NCBI GenBank assembly: GCA_018242205.1
Contig: JAFECJ010000012.1
Span: forward strand, 48,031 to 112,030
From: Pseudomonadota bacterium
Lineage (GTDB): Bacteria; Pseudomonadota; Alphaproteobacteria; Rhizobiales; Xanthobacteraceae
Length of the DNA: 64,000 nt
Reading direction: 5' to 3'
Made by a program: the position numbers and the translations under genes
In this document: positions 35,711-44,113 of the stretch, one piece after another
Layout: each line of letters begins with the position of its first letter
How positions within the stretch are numbered: the first letter of the stretch is position 1
The notes under the pieces: generated by a model
Databases searched by the model: none
Told to the model about the DNA's origin: nothing
The model's input: only the letters and a program-made list of their open reading frames with translations

Positions 35711-36571
35711 TCACGCAATCGCAGAGACCGCACCGCTCGCCTGAATCGCACGAGCGATATCGGACGCGGCGCGTCGCACTGCACCGAGCGCATGCTCGCG
35801 AAACTCCTTGGGCGTCATCTGCATCTGTGGGACGGCGACGCTGATTGCGGCCATCGGGTAATTGTCGACGTCGAGCACGGGCATTGCCAGAACGCGCAAT
35901 CCGCTGCCGAAATAAGAATCGCGCAACGCGTAGCCGCATTCGCGCACGTTCCGCAGGCTGGCCTCGATCTCTTCGCGTTCCATCGGCTTATGCGGGAAGC
36001 TGCCGGAGCGCGGCGCCAGCGATAGCACGCGATCGAGTTCGGCCGACGGCAGGAAGGCGAGCATCGCCTCGCCGATCGTGCTCCAGAAAGCCGGGATCGT
36101 GGTGCCGATGCGGATATCGACGCCGATACGGGTCAAACCGGCGCGGACGCGCTCGATATAGAGAATGTCGGCGCCATCGAGCACGCCAAGCGAGGCTGCT
36201 TCGTTAACCTCGCCGACCAGCGAGCGCAGGATCGGTCGCGCCAGTTCGCGCAAGTCGGCGCGGGCAATGGCGTGCAGGCCGAGATCGGTGACCTTCAACG
36301 TCAGGCGGAAGCGCTTGGTGTCCGGAACGCGGGCGATATAGCCGGCCATCACCAACGTATTCAGCATGCGAAACGCGGTGCCGGGATCGATCTTTGCCAG
36401 ACCCGCGACTTCACTCAGCGTGAGTTCGGGACGTTCGGCGGTGAAAGACTCGAGAACGCGCAACCCCTTGGCCAGCGAATTGACCAGGTTGCGGGAATCC
36501 TCGTCGGCGTCGGAGCGGCTCGCCGCCGCTCTGCCCTCGCCCGCAGTCTTGTTGCGTTTTTCTCCCGGCAT
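35711..36571 (-). CDS. IclR-family transcriptional regulator
   Basis: About 286 residues from ATG 36571 (MPGEKRNKTAG), preceded by GGCGGG; the frame is open to 36658, but that stretch crosses the likely operator. The N-terminal winged helix contains LTLSEVAGLAKIDPGTAFRMLNTLVMAGYI. The C-terminal effector domain has RPILRSLVGEVNEAASLGVLDG and ERVRAGLTRIGVDIRIGTTIPAFWSTIGEAMLAFL in outline. Such regulators sense small carboxylates or aromatic acids. It heads the TRAP/HyuAB gene run and probably controls it and itself. Confidence 0.9.
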   Translation of the reverse strand: MPGEKRNKTAGEGRAAASRSDADEDSRNLVNSLAKGLRVLESFTAERPELTLSEVAGLAKIDPGTAFRMLNTLVMAGYIARVPDTKRFRLTLKVTDLGLHAIARADLRELARPILRSLVGEVNEAASLGVLDGADILYIERVRAGLTRIGVDIRIGTTIPAFWSTIGEAMLAFLPSAELDRVLSLAPRSGSFPHKPMEREEIEASLRNVRECGYALRDSYFGSGLRVLAMPVLDVDNYPMAAISVAVPQMQMTPKEFREHALGAVRRAASDIARAIQASGAVSAIA

Positions 36572-36599
36572 AACCCGCCCTGTGAAACCGCTTCCGTTT

Positions 36600-36614
36600 T
36601 TTCGGAATGCGAAA
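36600..36614. promoter_or_regulatory. Inverted repeat upstream of iclR-type gene
   Basis: TTTCG-gaatg-CGAAA lies 29 bp before the chosen start of the IclR-type gene, in a locally AT-richer patch. The size and position suit an autoregulatory operator. No second copy was noticed before the TAXI gene. Confidence 0.4.
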
Positions 36615-36773
36615 CTTATTTGCAACACCATTAGAGCCGGTGATGCCGCCGCGGTCAACGCCTATTGCGCCGACCGACGTATCGACGTGGCGCGGGGGCC
36701 ACTGCGGCGAGGAAGAGATCGAAGAAGATGTGCGGGTCGCGGCGATGCGCGACGGCGTAATCGATCGTGCGGG

Positions 36774-39458
36774 TCAGGCCGGCTGCGCGCGATACTCGCC
36801 AACGATTTTCTTCAGTTCAGGCAGACACGAACCGCAATTGGTGCCTGCGCGCAACGCCTTGCCGATCGCATCGACCGAGGTCGCGGTGCCATCGGCGATC
36901 GCCGTACGAATGACATTGAGACCGACGCCGAAGCAGGCACAGACCACCGGCCCCGGCTCGGCGAGACCGCTGGTCGATTTGCCCGATAGCACGCCGCGGC
37001 GCTGACCCTCACCCAGGCGTTCGGTTTCGAACAGCGCCTTCACCGCGTCCCAGTGCGGAGCGTGCGCGGCCGGGCCGATGAACAGACAGCCGGTCAAACG
37101 GCCTTCCATAAACGCAGCGACACGATAGCCGGCGCCCGGCGCATCGACATATTCGGCAAGTTCGCAATCGCCGAATACCGATTGCGCCCAGGCGCGCCAT
37201 TCCTCCGGGCCGACGTCGCTCGCCAGCAGCACCCCCTCGCCGCCGGCGACCGCGGCGCGCGCCCACCAGGTCTCCGCTGGCATCGCCAACCGCTGACGCG
37301 ACAAGGCGAAACCGCGATACCTGAACGCGACCTGCGCGATCGACGCCGGCGTGGCCTTCGCCTCCGGTTGACCGGAATAAGGATCGCTCGCCGGCGTCAC
37401 CAGTTCGCCGACCCGCGCCGAGGACGCCGTCGCGTCGCTCCAGTGGATCGGGGCAAACAGCGAGCCGCGGCGCTGGCCTTCGCTGACGATGACCTTGAGC
37501 ACGCAAGCGCCATAAGGCGAGGCCACACGGGCGAATTCGCCATCGATGAGCCCCATTTGCGCCGCGTCGTCGGGATGCACTTCGACGAACGGCTCGGGCA
37601 GATGTCCGCCGAGCCGCGGACTCAAGCCGGTGCGCGTCATGGTGTGCCACTGGTCGCGGATACGGCCGGTGTTGAGTCGGAAGGGAAATTCGGCCGACAG
37701 CGTCGCCTGCGGCCGTGGCATCTCCGGCGCGACCAGGCGCGCCTTGCCATCCGGTGTATAAAAGTGGCCGTCGGCGAAGAAACGCGTGTCGCCCTTCGCC
37801 GAGCCGGCGCGGGCCGGCCATTGCACCGGCGGCATGGCGTTGAACGCGTCGTCGTCGAGCGTCGCCAGCCCGCCGAGATCGAAATCGCGGGTGCCGTCAT
37901 TCTCGAACGCCGATAGCGCCGCATGCTCGCGGAACACGTCGGCGGCGCTTCCATAGTCGAAGGCGTCGGCGAAGCCCATGCGGCGAGCCACCTGTGAGAC
38001 GATCCACCAGTCGGGCTTCGCCTTGCCGGGCAATGGCAGGAACGGCCGCTGCCGCGAAATACGCCGCTCCGAATTGGTCACGGTGCCGTCCTTCTCGCCC
38101 CAGGCCGCGGCGGGCAGCAACACATCGGCGCGGGCACGCACGGTATCGTTGCCAGCGACGTTCTCGGAAATCACCAGCAGATCGAGCTTCGCGAGCGCGT
38201 CCCGCACGAAACCGGCGCGCGGCAGCGACACCGCCGGATTGGTCGCCATCACCCACAGCGCCTTGATCTCGCCACGCTCGATGGCGTCGAACATCTGAAC
38301 GGCCTTGAGGCCTTCTCGGCGCGCCATGGCCCTCGCGTTCCAGAACCGGCCGACGCGGTCGATGTCGGCTGGCGCAAAGTTCATATGCGCCGCTAACTGG
38401 TTCGCCAAACCGCCAACTTCACGTCCACCCATCGCATTGGGCTGGCCGGTCAACGAGAACGGCCCCATGCCGGGACGGCCAATGCGACCGGTGGCCAAAT
38501 GACAGTTGATGATTGATGTCACCTTGTCGGTGCCCTGCGCCGACTGGTTGACGCCTTGCGAGAAGCAAGTAACGACCTTGGTCGTCGAAGTGAACATATC
38601 GAAGAAGCGCGCGACGTCGGCAATGGCGAGCCCGGTGCGCTGCGCCGTCGTCTTGATATCCGGCGCGATCTCGCGCGCGCGTATCAGCGCCTCGGCAAAG
38701 CCGGTCGTGTGGGCGTCGATATAGGCGAAGTCGAAGACTTGCGTTTCAGCAAGATGCACCAGCAGCCCGCAGAACAAGGCCGTGTCCATGCCCGGCTCGA
38801 CCGACAGGAACAGATCGGCGTCTTCCGCGGTCGCAGTGCGGCGCGGATCGATGACGACGATCTTGGCTCCGCGCTCGCGCTGGTTGGCGATCATGCGCTG
38901 GTACAGCACCGGATGACACCAGGCGGCGTTGGAGCCGACCAGCACGATGAGGTCGGCTTCGTCGAGATCGGCATAGGTGCCCGGCACCGTGTCGGTGCCG
39001 AAAGCGCGGCGATGGCCGGCGACCGACGACGCCATGCACAGCCGCGAATTGGTATCGACATTCGCCGAGCCGATGAAGCCCTTCATCAGCTTGTTGGCGA
39101 CGTAATAGTCCTCGGTCAGCAACTGCCCGGAGAGATAGAAAGCAACCGAGTCCGGTCCGTGTTCTGTCACGATGCGCGAAAGTCCATTCGCGACGCGATC
39201 GAGCGCCTCGTCCCAGTTCGCGCGCCTGAGCGCATCGCCATCGCGCACCATCGGATGCATGAGCCGCGTCTCGAGGCCGAGCGTGTCGCCGAGCGCCGAG
39301 CCCTTCGAGCACAGCCGGCCGAAATTGGCCGGATGCTCCGGATCGCCGGCGATGATCGCGCCGCCGCGGCCATCGGGCTTGGCCAGCACGCCGCAACCGA
39401 CGCCGCAATAAGGGCAGGTGGTGCGCACCGCGGGCGGGTGCTGCGCCGGCGCGTTCAT
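36774..39458 (-). CDS. nasA: Assimilatory nitrate reductase catalytic subunit
   Basis: 894 residues. The N-terminal 4Fe-4S motif is TTCPYCGVGCGVL plus a later Cys in GRLCSKGSALG. The molybdopterin domains follow (SRLCMASSVAGHRRAFGTD; VTCFSQGVNQSAQGTDKV; GPFSLTGQPNAMGGREVGG). The C-terminus has a BFD-like 2Fe-2S domain (VVCACFGVG...TNCGSCLPELKKIVGEY), as in Klebsiella and rhizobial NasA types. No signal peptide: cytoplasmic, reduces nitrate to nitrite. ATG 39458 overlaps the stop of the upstream diaphorase as TGATG. It is the last gene of the nas operon. Electrons presumably come from the upstream flavoproteins. Confidence 0.94.
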   Translation of the reverse strand: MNAPAQHPPAVRTTCPYCGVGCGVLAKPDGRGGAIIAGDPEHPANFGRLCSKGSALGDTLGLETRLMHPMVRDGDALRRANWDEALDRVANGLSRIVTEHGPDSVAFYLSGQLLTEDYYVANKLMKGFIGSANVDTNSRLCMASSVAGHRRAFGTDTVPGTYADLDEADLIVLVGSNAAWCHPVLYQRMIANQRERGAKIVVIDPRRTATAEDADLFLSVEPGMDTALFCGLLVHLAETQVFDFAYIDAHTTGFAEALIRAREIAPDIKTTAQRTGLAIADVARFFDMFTSTTKVVTCFSQGVNQSAQGTDKVTSIINCHLATGRIGRPGMGPFSLTGQPNAMGGREVGGLANQLAAHMNFAPADIDRVGRFWNARAMARREGLKAVQMFDAIERGEIKALWVMATNPAVSLPRAGFVRDALAKLDLLVISENVAGNDTVRARADVLLPAAAWGEKDGTVTNSERRISRQRPFLPLPGKAKPDWWIVSQVARRMGFADAFDYGSAADVFREHAALSAFENDGTRDFDLGGLATLDDDAFNAMPPVQWPARAGSAKGDTRFFADGHFYTPDGKARLVAPEMPRPQATLSAEFPFRLNTGRIRDQWHTMTRTGLSPRLGGHLPEPFVEVHPDDAAQMGLIDGEFARVASPYGACVLKVIVSEGQRRGSLFAPIHWSDATASSARVGELVTPASDPYSGQPEAKATPASIAQVAFRYRGFALSRQRLAMPAETWWARAAVAGGEGVLLASDVGPEEWRAWAQSVFGDCELAEYVDAPGAGYRVAAFMEGRLTGCLFIGPAAHAPHWDAVKALFETERLGEGQRRGVLSGKSTSGLAEPGPVVCACFGVGLNVIRTAIADGTATSVDAIGKALRAGTNCGSCLPELKKIVGEYRAQPA

Positions 39459-41071
39459 CAATAGACGTCCTGCTGGTAGCGGCCCTTTTTCTTTAGGTCA
39501 GAGACGAACAGCACCGCCTCCTCGCCCGGCTTGCCGCCGTGCTGGGCGACGATATCGACCAGCGCCAGTTCGACATCCTTGGCCATGCGCTTGGCGTCGC
39601 CGCAGACATAGACATGCGCGCCTTCTCTCAGCCATGTCCAGATGTCGCGGCCGGTTTCGCGCATGCGGTCCTGCACGTAGATCTTCTCGTCGCCGTCGCG
39701 CGACCAGGCGAGAGACAGTCGCGTGAGAAACCCGGAGGACCGCATCGCCTTGAGCTCCTCCTCGTAGAAGAAGTCGCAGGCCGAGCGCTGATGGCCGAAG
39801 AACAGCCAGTTGCGGCCCGGCGCCTTGTCGGCCTGGCGGTCGTGCAGGAAAGCGCGGAACGGCGCGACGCCCGTGCCCGGGCCGATCATGATGACCGGCA
39901 CATTGGGATCGGCCGGCAGCGCGAAGGCATGCGCCTTCTGCACATAGGCCTTCAGCACCGCGCCGGGATCGATGCGCTCGGCCAGCAGCGTCGAGCAGAC
40001 GCCGAGGCGTTGCCGGTTCTTGATGGTGTAACGCACGGTGTCGACCGTCAGCGTGACGCGGTTCGGATCGGTCTTCGGCGACGATGAGATCGAATAAAGC
40101 CGCGGCTGCATCGGATCGAGCGCCTCGATGAAGGCTTCCGGATCGGGCGCGGTGCCGGTGAATTTTTCCAGCGCCGCCAGCACGTCCAGGGTCGCGGCGT
40201 CCTTGTCCGGGTCCTCGCCGGTCGCCAGCGCGCGCGCCTTCTTCCGGCGGTCGCCGCCGGTGATGTAGGAAAAGAGCTGGAACAGCATGTCCGGCGCCGG
40301 CGACAGCGACACGCTGTCGGTCAGCACCTGGCGCAAGGTGCGGCCGTTGATGTCGTAATCCGGCGGCGCACCGAGCGCTTTCATCACCTGCTCGACCAAC
40401 GTCGGGTCGTTGTGCGGGTAGAGTCCGAAAGCGTCTCCGACCTGGTACTCGATGCCCGAGCCGGTGAGATCGATCTCGACGTGCCAGGTTTCCTTTTCCG
40501 AGCCGGGCTTGTTGAGCAGCGTGCGCGACAGCACTTTGGCGGTCGACGGATTGTCGCGCGAGGTGCCGGGCTTTGCCTCGGCCGCCTTCGCCTCGGCCGG
40601 CGCGGCGGGTGCCGCCGTCTTCGGCGCGCTGCCAAGCTCTTCGTAGAGTGCCTTGACCATGCGCGCGGTTTCCTTGCCGCCCGGCACGCACAGGTTCAGC
40701 CGCGTCTCGGCGCCGGACACGATGGCGCCTGAGTAGTTCTTGCAATCATAGCCGCACTGGCCGCAGTCCTGCTGCGCCATCGCCGCCATCATCTTCCAAC
40801 GCAGCGGCTTGCCGTCGGCGAGCTTCATGCGCTCGGCGAGCGGGATGGTCTGGTCGTGCCACGGCGCGCCGCCGTCATCGTCTTCGGCACTCGCCGGTGC
40901 GCCGCCGCCGAGCAAACCCTCGGCCTGATCGGCCGACAAAGGCGTGACGCCGCGGGCATCGAGCGAGATGAGCCCAGCGAAGAAGCCGTTGAGCCAGAAA
41001 CGCTGTTCCTCGGTGAAGGGCGCTGTTTCCGGAACGAGAGACGGCAAGGGCGATGGGACGTTCTGGGTCAT
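39458..41071 (-). CDS. CysJ-like flavoprotein with N-terminal Fe-S domain (nitrate/nitrite reductase diaphorase)
   Basis: 537 residues. An N-terminal region contains a 4Fe-4S-type motif, DCGQCGYDCKNYSGAI, with a further Cys in LNLCVPGG. It is followed by the CysJ/ferredoxin-NADP reductase fold: FAD-binding YSISSSPKTDPNRVTLTV, the NADP-binding MIGPGTGVAPFRAFL and LFFGHQR, and C-terminal GDAKRMAKDVE. No flavodoxin domain is seen, unlike true CysJ (~600 residues). It likely carries electrons from NAD(P)H to the nitrate or nitrite reductase. Its start overlaps the nirA-type stop as ATGA. Confidence 0.88.
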   Translation of the reverse strand: MTQNVPSPLPSLVPETAPFTEEQRFWLNGFFAGLISLDARGVTPLSADQAEGLLGGGAPASAEDDDGGAPWHDQTIPLAERMKLADGKPLRWKMMAAMAQQDCGQCGYDCKNYSGAIVSGAETRLNLCVPGGKETARMVKALYEELGSAPKTAAPAAPAEAKAAEAKPGTSRDNPSTAKVLSRTLLNKPGSEKETWHVEIDLTGSGIEYQVGDAFGLYPHNDPTLVEQVMKALGAPPDYDINGRTLRQVLTDSVSLSPAPDMLFQLFSYITGGDRRKKARALATGEDPDKDAATLDVLAALEKFTGTAPDPEAFIEALDPMQPRLYSISSSPKTDPNRVTLTVDTVRYTIKNRQRLGVCSTLLAERIDPGAVLKAYVQKAHAFALPADPNVPVIMIGPGTGVAPFRAFLHDRQADKAPGRNWLFFGHQRSACDFFYEEELKAMRSSGFLTRLSLAWSRDGDEKIYVQDRMRETGRDIWTWLREGAHVYVCGDAKRMAKDVELALVDIVAQHGGKPGEEAVLFVSDLKKKGRYQQDVY

Positions 41072-42831
41072 TCGCCGGCCTCCGCCTTGAACAGGCCCTT
41101 CAGCGCCTCGAGGTCATGGCGCCGCGAGAAGGCGAGGAAGGTCTCCTTGCCGTCGCGATGCGCCAGATAGCCCTTGAGCATGCGCTCGATGGCGCGCGGC
41201 GCGTCCTCGGCCTTGACGTCGCGATAGATTTCGCGTGCCAGCGCCGCATCGGGCCCGAAACCGCCGCCGACCAGGATGTGATAGCCCTCGACCGGATCGG
41301 CATCCTCGCCGACATCGACCTTGCAGGCGATGAGGCCGATATCGCCGATGTAATGCTGGGCGCAGGAATGATGGCAGCCGGTGAGATGGATGTTGACCGG
41401 ACTATCGAGCCGGACGCGCGGCTCGCAATATTGCGCGATTTCTTCGGCGTGCTCCTTGGTGCGCGCGGCGGCAAAGCGGCAGCCGGTCGCGCCGGTGCAG
41501 GCGATCAGTCCGGCGCGGATCGGCGTCGCTTCGGTCTTGAGGCCGAGCGCCTCGATGGCCGCGACCGCATCACTCACGCGCGTGTCGGCGACACCGGAGA
41601 TCAGCAGGTTCTGCCACACCGTGAGGCGGATATCGCCGTCACCGAAATCCTGCGCCACCTTGGCGAGGCCGCGCATCTGCGCCGTCGAGATGCGGCCGGT
41701 GGGAAACACCACGCCGATCCAGTTCAGGCCCGGTTGTTTCTGCGGATGCACCCCGACATGTGCCCTTCGGTCATGAACCGGACGCGGCGCGACCCCCTCG
41801 GCCGCTACATAAGTGAGCTTGCGGCCCAGTTTTTCCTCGACCAGACCGAGGAATTTCTCGAAACCGAAGGCGTCGAGCACGTATTTCAGGCGCGCCTTGG
41901 TGCGGTCGGTGCGGTCGCCGTGCTCGATGAACACGCGGACGATGGCGTCGGCGACCGGCGTCGCCTCCTCCGGCTTGAGAATGACACCCGTGTCGCGGGC
42001 GAAATCGCGGTGGCCGGTGATGCCGCCGAGCGCCAGGCGGAAATAGATGCCCGGCTCGACGCCGAAGCCATCCTTCACCTCGACCGCCTGGAAGCCGATG
42101 TCGTTGGTGTCCTCGAGCACGGGGATGCGTCCCGCGCCGTCGAAGCCGACATTGAACTTGCGCGGCAGGCCGTACAGCGCCCGCTCGTTCAGGATGTGGA
42201 AGTGCCACTCGCGCGCATAGGGCCGCGTATCGAGTAGCTCCTGCGGATCGATGCCGGCGGTCGGCGTGCCGGTGACGTTGCGGATGTTGTCGGCGCCGGA
42301 GCCGCGCGAGCCGAGGCCGAGTTCCATGATGCCCTCGACCACCTCGACCGCATTCTTCGGCTCGATCTCGCGGATCTGCAGATTGGCGCGGGTGGTGACA
42401 TGGCTGTAACCGCCGGCGCAGCGATCGGTCAGATCGGCCAAACCCGAAAGCTGCCAGTGCTTCATGATGCCGTTCGGGATGCGCAAGCGGCACATATAAG
42501 ACGACTGCGCCGGCGCCACGTAGAACAGGCCGTAATAGCGCCAGCGGAAATTGTCCGGCGGCTTCGGCGGCTCGTTGTTCTTCGCCTGCGCCTTCAGCCG
42601 CTCATAGGCATCAAACGGATGCTCGTCGCGTTTGATCTTCTCCTGGTCGTTCAGCTTGCCACCGCGCGCGACCGTCGCGTCCTGCGCCTTGACGTGGATG
42701 GCATCGGGACCGCTGGGCTCGCTGCCGCCGCCGCCTTTCGGCAAGGTGCCGCGCGCCGCGCGCGCCGCGGTCAGGCCGGAGGCGAAGCCTTCGAGATAGC
42801 GCTTCTGGTCGGGGGTGAAATCGCTCGACAT
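41068..42831 (-). CDS. nirA: NirA-type siroheme nitrite/sulfite reductase
   Basis: 587 residues of the ferredoxin-nitrite reductase family. The siroheme/4Fe-4S ligand pattern is intact: CTGATGC (Cys near 445 and 451) and GCHHSC (near 485 and 489). It shows the duplicated ferrodoxin-like and nitrite/sulfite reductase domains (GGYSHVTTRANLQIREI; NVTGTPTAGIDP). The ~60-residue N-terminal lead is low-complexity. It should reduce nitrite to ammonium in the cytoplasm. The operon setting (nitrate uptake, NasA) favours nitrite over sulfite. The gap to the upstream FAD gene is 2 bp. Confidence 0.9.
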   Translation of the reverse strand: MSSDFTPDQKRYLEGFASGLTAARAARGTLPKGGGGSEPSGPDAIHVKAQDATVARGGKLNDQEKIKRDEHPFDAYERLKAQAKNNEPPKPPDNFRWRYYGLFYVAPAQSSYMCRLRIPNGIMKHWQLSGLADLTDRCAGGYSHVTTRANLQIREIEPKNAVEVVEGIMELGLGSRGSGADNIRNVTGTPTAGIDPQELLDTRPYAREWHFHILNERALYGLPRKFNVGFDGAGRIPVLEDTNDIGFQAVEVKDGFGVEPGIYFRLALGGITGHRDFARDTGVILKPEEATPVADAIVRVFIEHGDRTDRTKARLKYVLDAFGFEKFLGLVEEKLGRKLTYVAAEGVAPRPVHDRRAHVGVHPQKQPGLNWIGVVFPTGRISTAQMRGLAKVAQDFGDGDIRLTVWQNLLISGVADTRVSDAVAAIEALGLKTEATPIRAGLIACTGATGCRFAAARTKEHAEEIAQYCEPRVRLDSPVNIHLTGCHHSCAQHYIGDIGLIACKVDVGEDADPVEGYHILVGGGFGPDAALAREIYRDVKAEDAPRAIERMLKGYLAHRDGKETFLAFSRRHDLEALKGLFKAEAGE

Positions 42832-42833
42832 GG

Positions 42834-44090
42834 TCAGGCCGCCAGAATCTGGGGAAGCGGTTTCGGCGCTTCACCCTTGGGCAATGAACGCTCGGCGAGC
42901 GCGCGGCCGAAGATGAGATCGTCGCGCATCGCGCCGATCGCGGTGCCGGAACGGATCAGCTCGGAGTACCAGAGGCCGTCCATGGTATCGCCGAACAGCA
43001 CGGCGCCGACCAGACGGCCGTCCTTGAGCACGAGCTTCTTGTAGGTGCCGAGGCCGCCATCGCTGAGCACGATCTGTTCGGTGCCCGGCGCGCCGAGGAA
43101 ATCGCCGGCCGAGAAGACGTTGACGCCGGATACTTTGAGATTGGTGGCGAGCACACTGCCCGGGTACGCGACCTTGTCGCCGGCGAGATGCGCGGCGAGC
43201 ACGCGCGCCTGCTCGTAAGCCGGCTCGACCAGGCCGTAGCAGACGCCGCGGTGCTCGGCGCATTCGCCGATCGCATAAATGCCGGCTTTGCTCGCTTGCA
43301 TATGGTCGTCGACGACGATGCCGCGATTGATATCGAGACCGGCCGTCGCCGCGAGATCACTGTTGGCGCGGATGCCGGCGGCCACCACGACCAGGTCGGC
43401 GTCGATGTCGCGGCCGTCTTTCAACGCCACCGCGCTGGCGCGGCGGTCGCCCTTGATGGCTGCGGTTTCGGCGTTGAGATGCACGCTGATGCCCTTGGCC
43501 TCGACGGCCTCCTTCAGCATCGCTGACGCGCGCGGATCGAGCTGTCGCTCCATCAAGCGATCCATCAGGTGGATGACCGAAACCTCCATGCCGGCCTTGG
43601 CGAGACCGTAAGCCGCCTCGAGCCCGAGCAGGCCGCCACCGATCACCGCGGCGCGCTTGTGCGTCTTCGCCGCCTGCTCCATCGCGGCGACGTCAGCGAG
43701 ATCGCGAAAGGTGATGACGCCGGGCAGATCCATGCCCGGCACATTGGGCCGGATGGCGCGCGAGCCGGTCGCCAGCACCAGCTTGGCGAACGGCAAGGTC
43801 GCGCCATTGGCCAGCCGGATGCGGCGGATATCGGCGTCGATCGACACCGCGCGGTGACCGTAGAGCAACGTCACGCCATGGGCGCGCCACCATTCAGCGG
43901 TCTTGAGCTCGATATCGCCGTACGACACCTCGCGCGCCAGCACCGAAGACAAGAGCACGCGGTTATAAGCGAGCCGCGGCTCCTCGCCGATCACGGCGAT
44001 GGCATAGCGGCCGAGCGCGCGCGTGTTCAGCTCCTCGACGAGCCGCGCCGTAGCCATGCCGTTGCCGATAATGACGAGAGGTTCGCTCAT
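42834..44090 (-). CDS. NirB-like FAD/NAD(P)H oxidoreductase subunit
   Basis: 418 residues matching the FAD-NAD(P) half of NirB/NasB, without the siroheme half. The FAD site is IIGNGMATARLVEELNTR, the NAD(P) site is VIGGGLLGLEAAYGLAKAG, and the second FAD contact is IYAIGECAEHRGVCYGLVEPAYEQA. Separate FAD subunit plus NirA-type reductase is a recurrent alphaproteobacterial alternative to full-length NirB. It probably feeds electrons into nitrite or nitrate reduction. It lies 23 bp after the ATPase gene. Confidence 0.88.
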   Translation of the reverse strand: MSEPLVIIGNGMATARLVEELNTRALGRYAIAVIGEEPRLAYNRVLLSSVLAREVSYGDIELKTAEWWRAHGVTLLYGHRAVSIDADIRRIRLANGATLPFAKLVLATGSRAIRPNVPGMDLPGVITFRDLADVAAMEQAAKTHKRAAVIGGGLLGLEAAYGLAKAGMEVSVIHLMDRLMERQLDPRASAMLKEAVEAKGISVHLNAETAAIKGDRRASAVALKDGRDIDADLVVVAAGIRANSDLAATAGLDINRGIVVDDHMQASKAGIYAIGECAEHRGVCYGLVEPAYEQARVLAAHLAGDKVAYPGSVLATNLKVSGVNVFSAGDFLGAPGTEQIVLSDGGLGTYKKLVLKDGRLVGAVLFGDTMDGLWYSELIRSGTAIGAMRDDLIFGRALAERSLPKGEAPKPLPQILAA

Positions 44091-44113
44091 GGTGTCCCGG
44101 CCGTCGTCACTGG

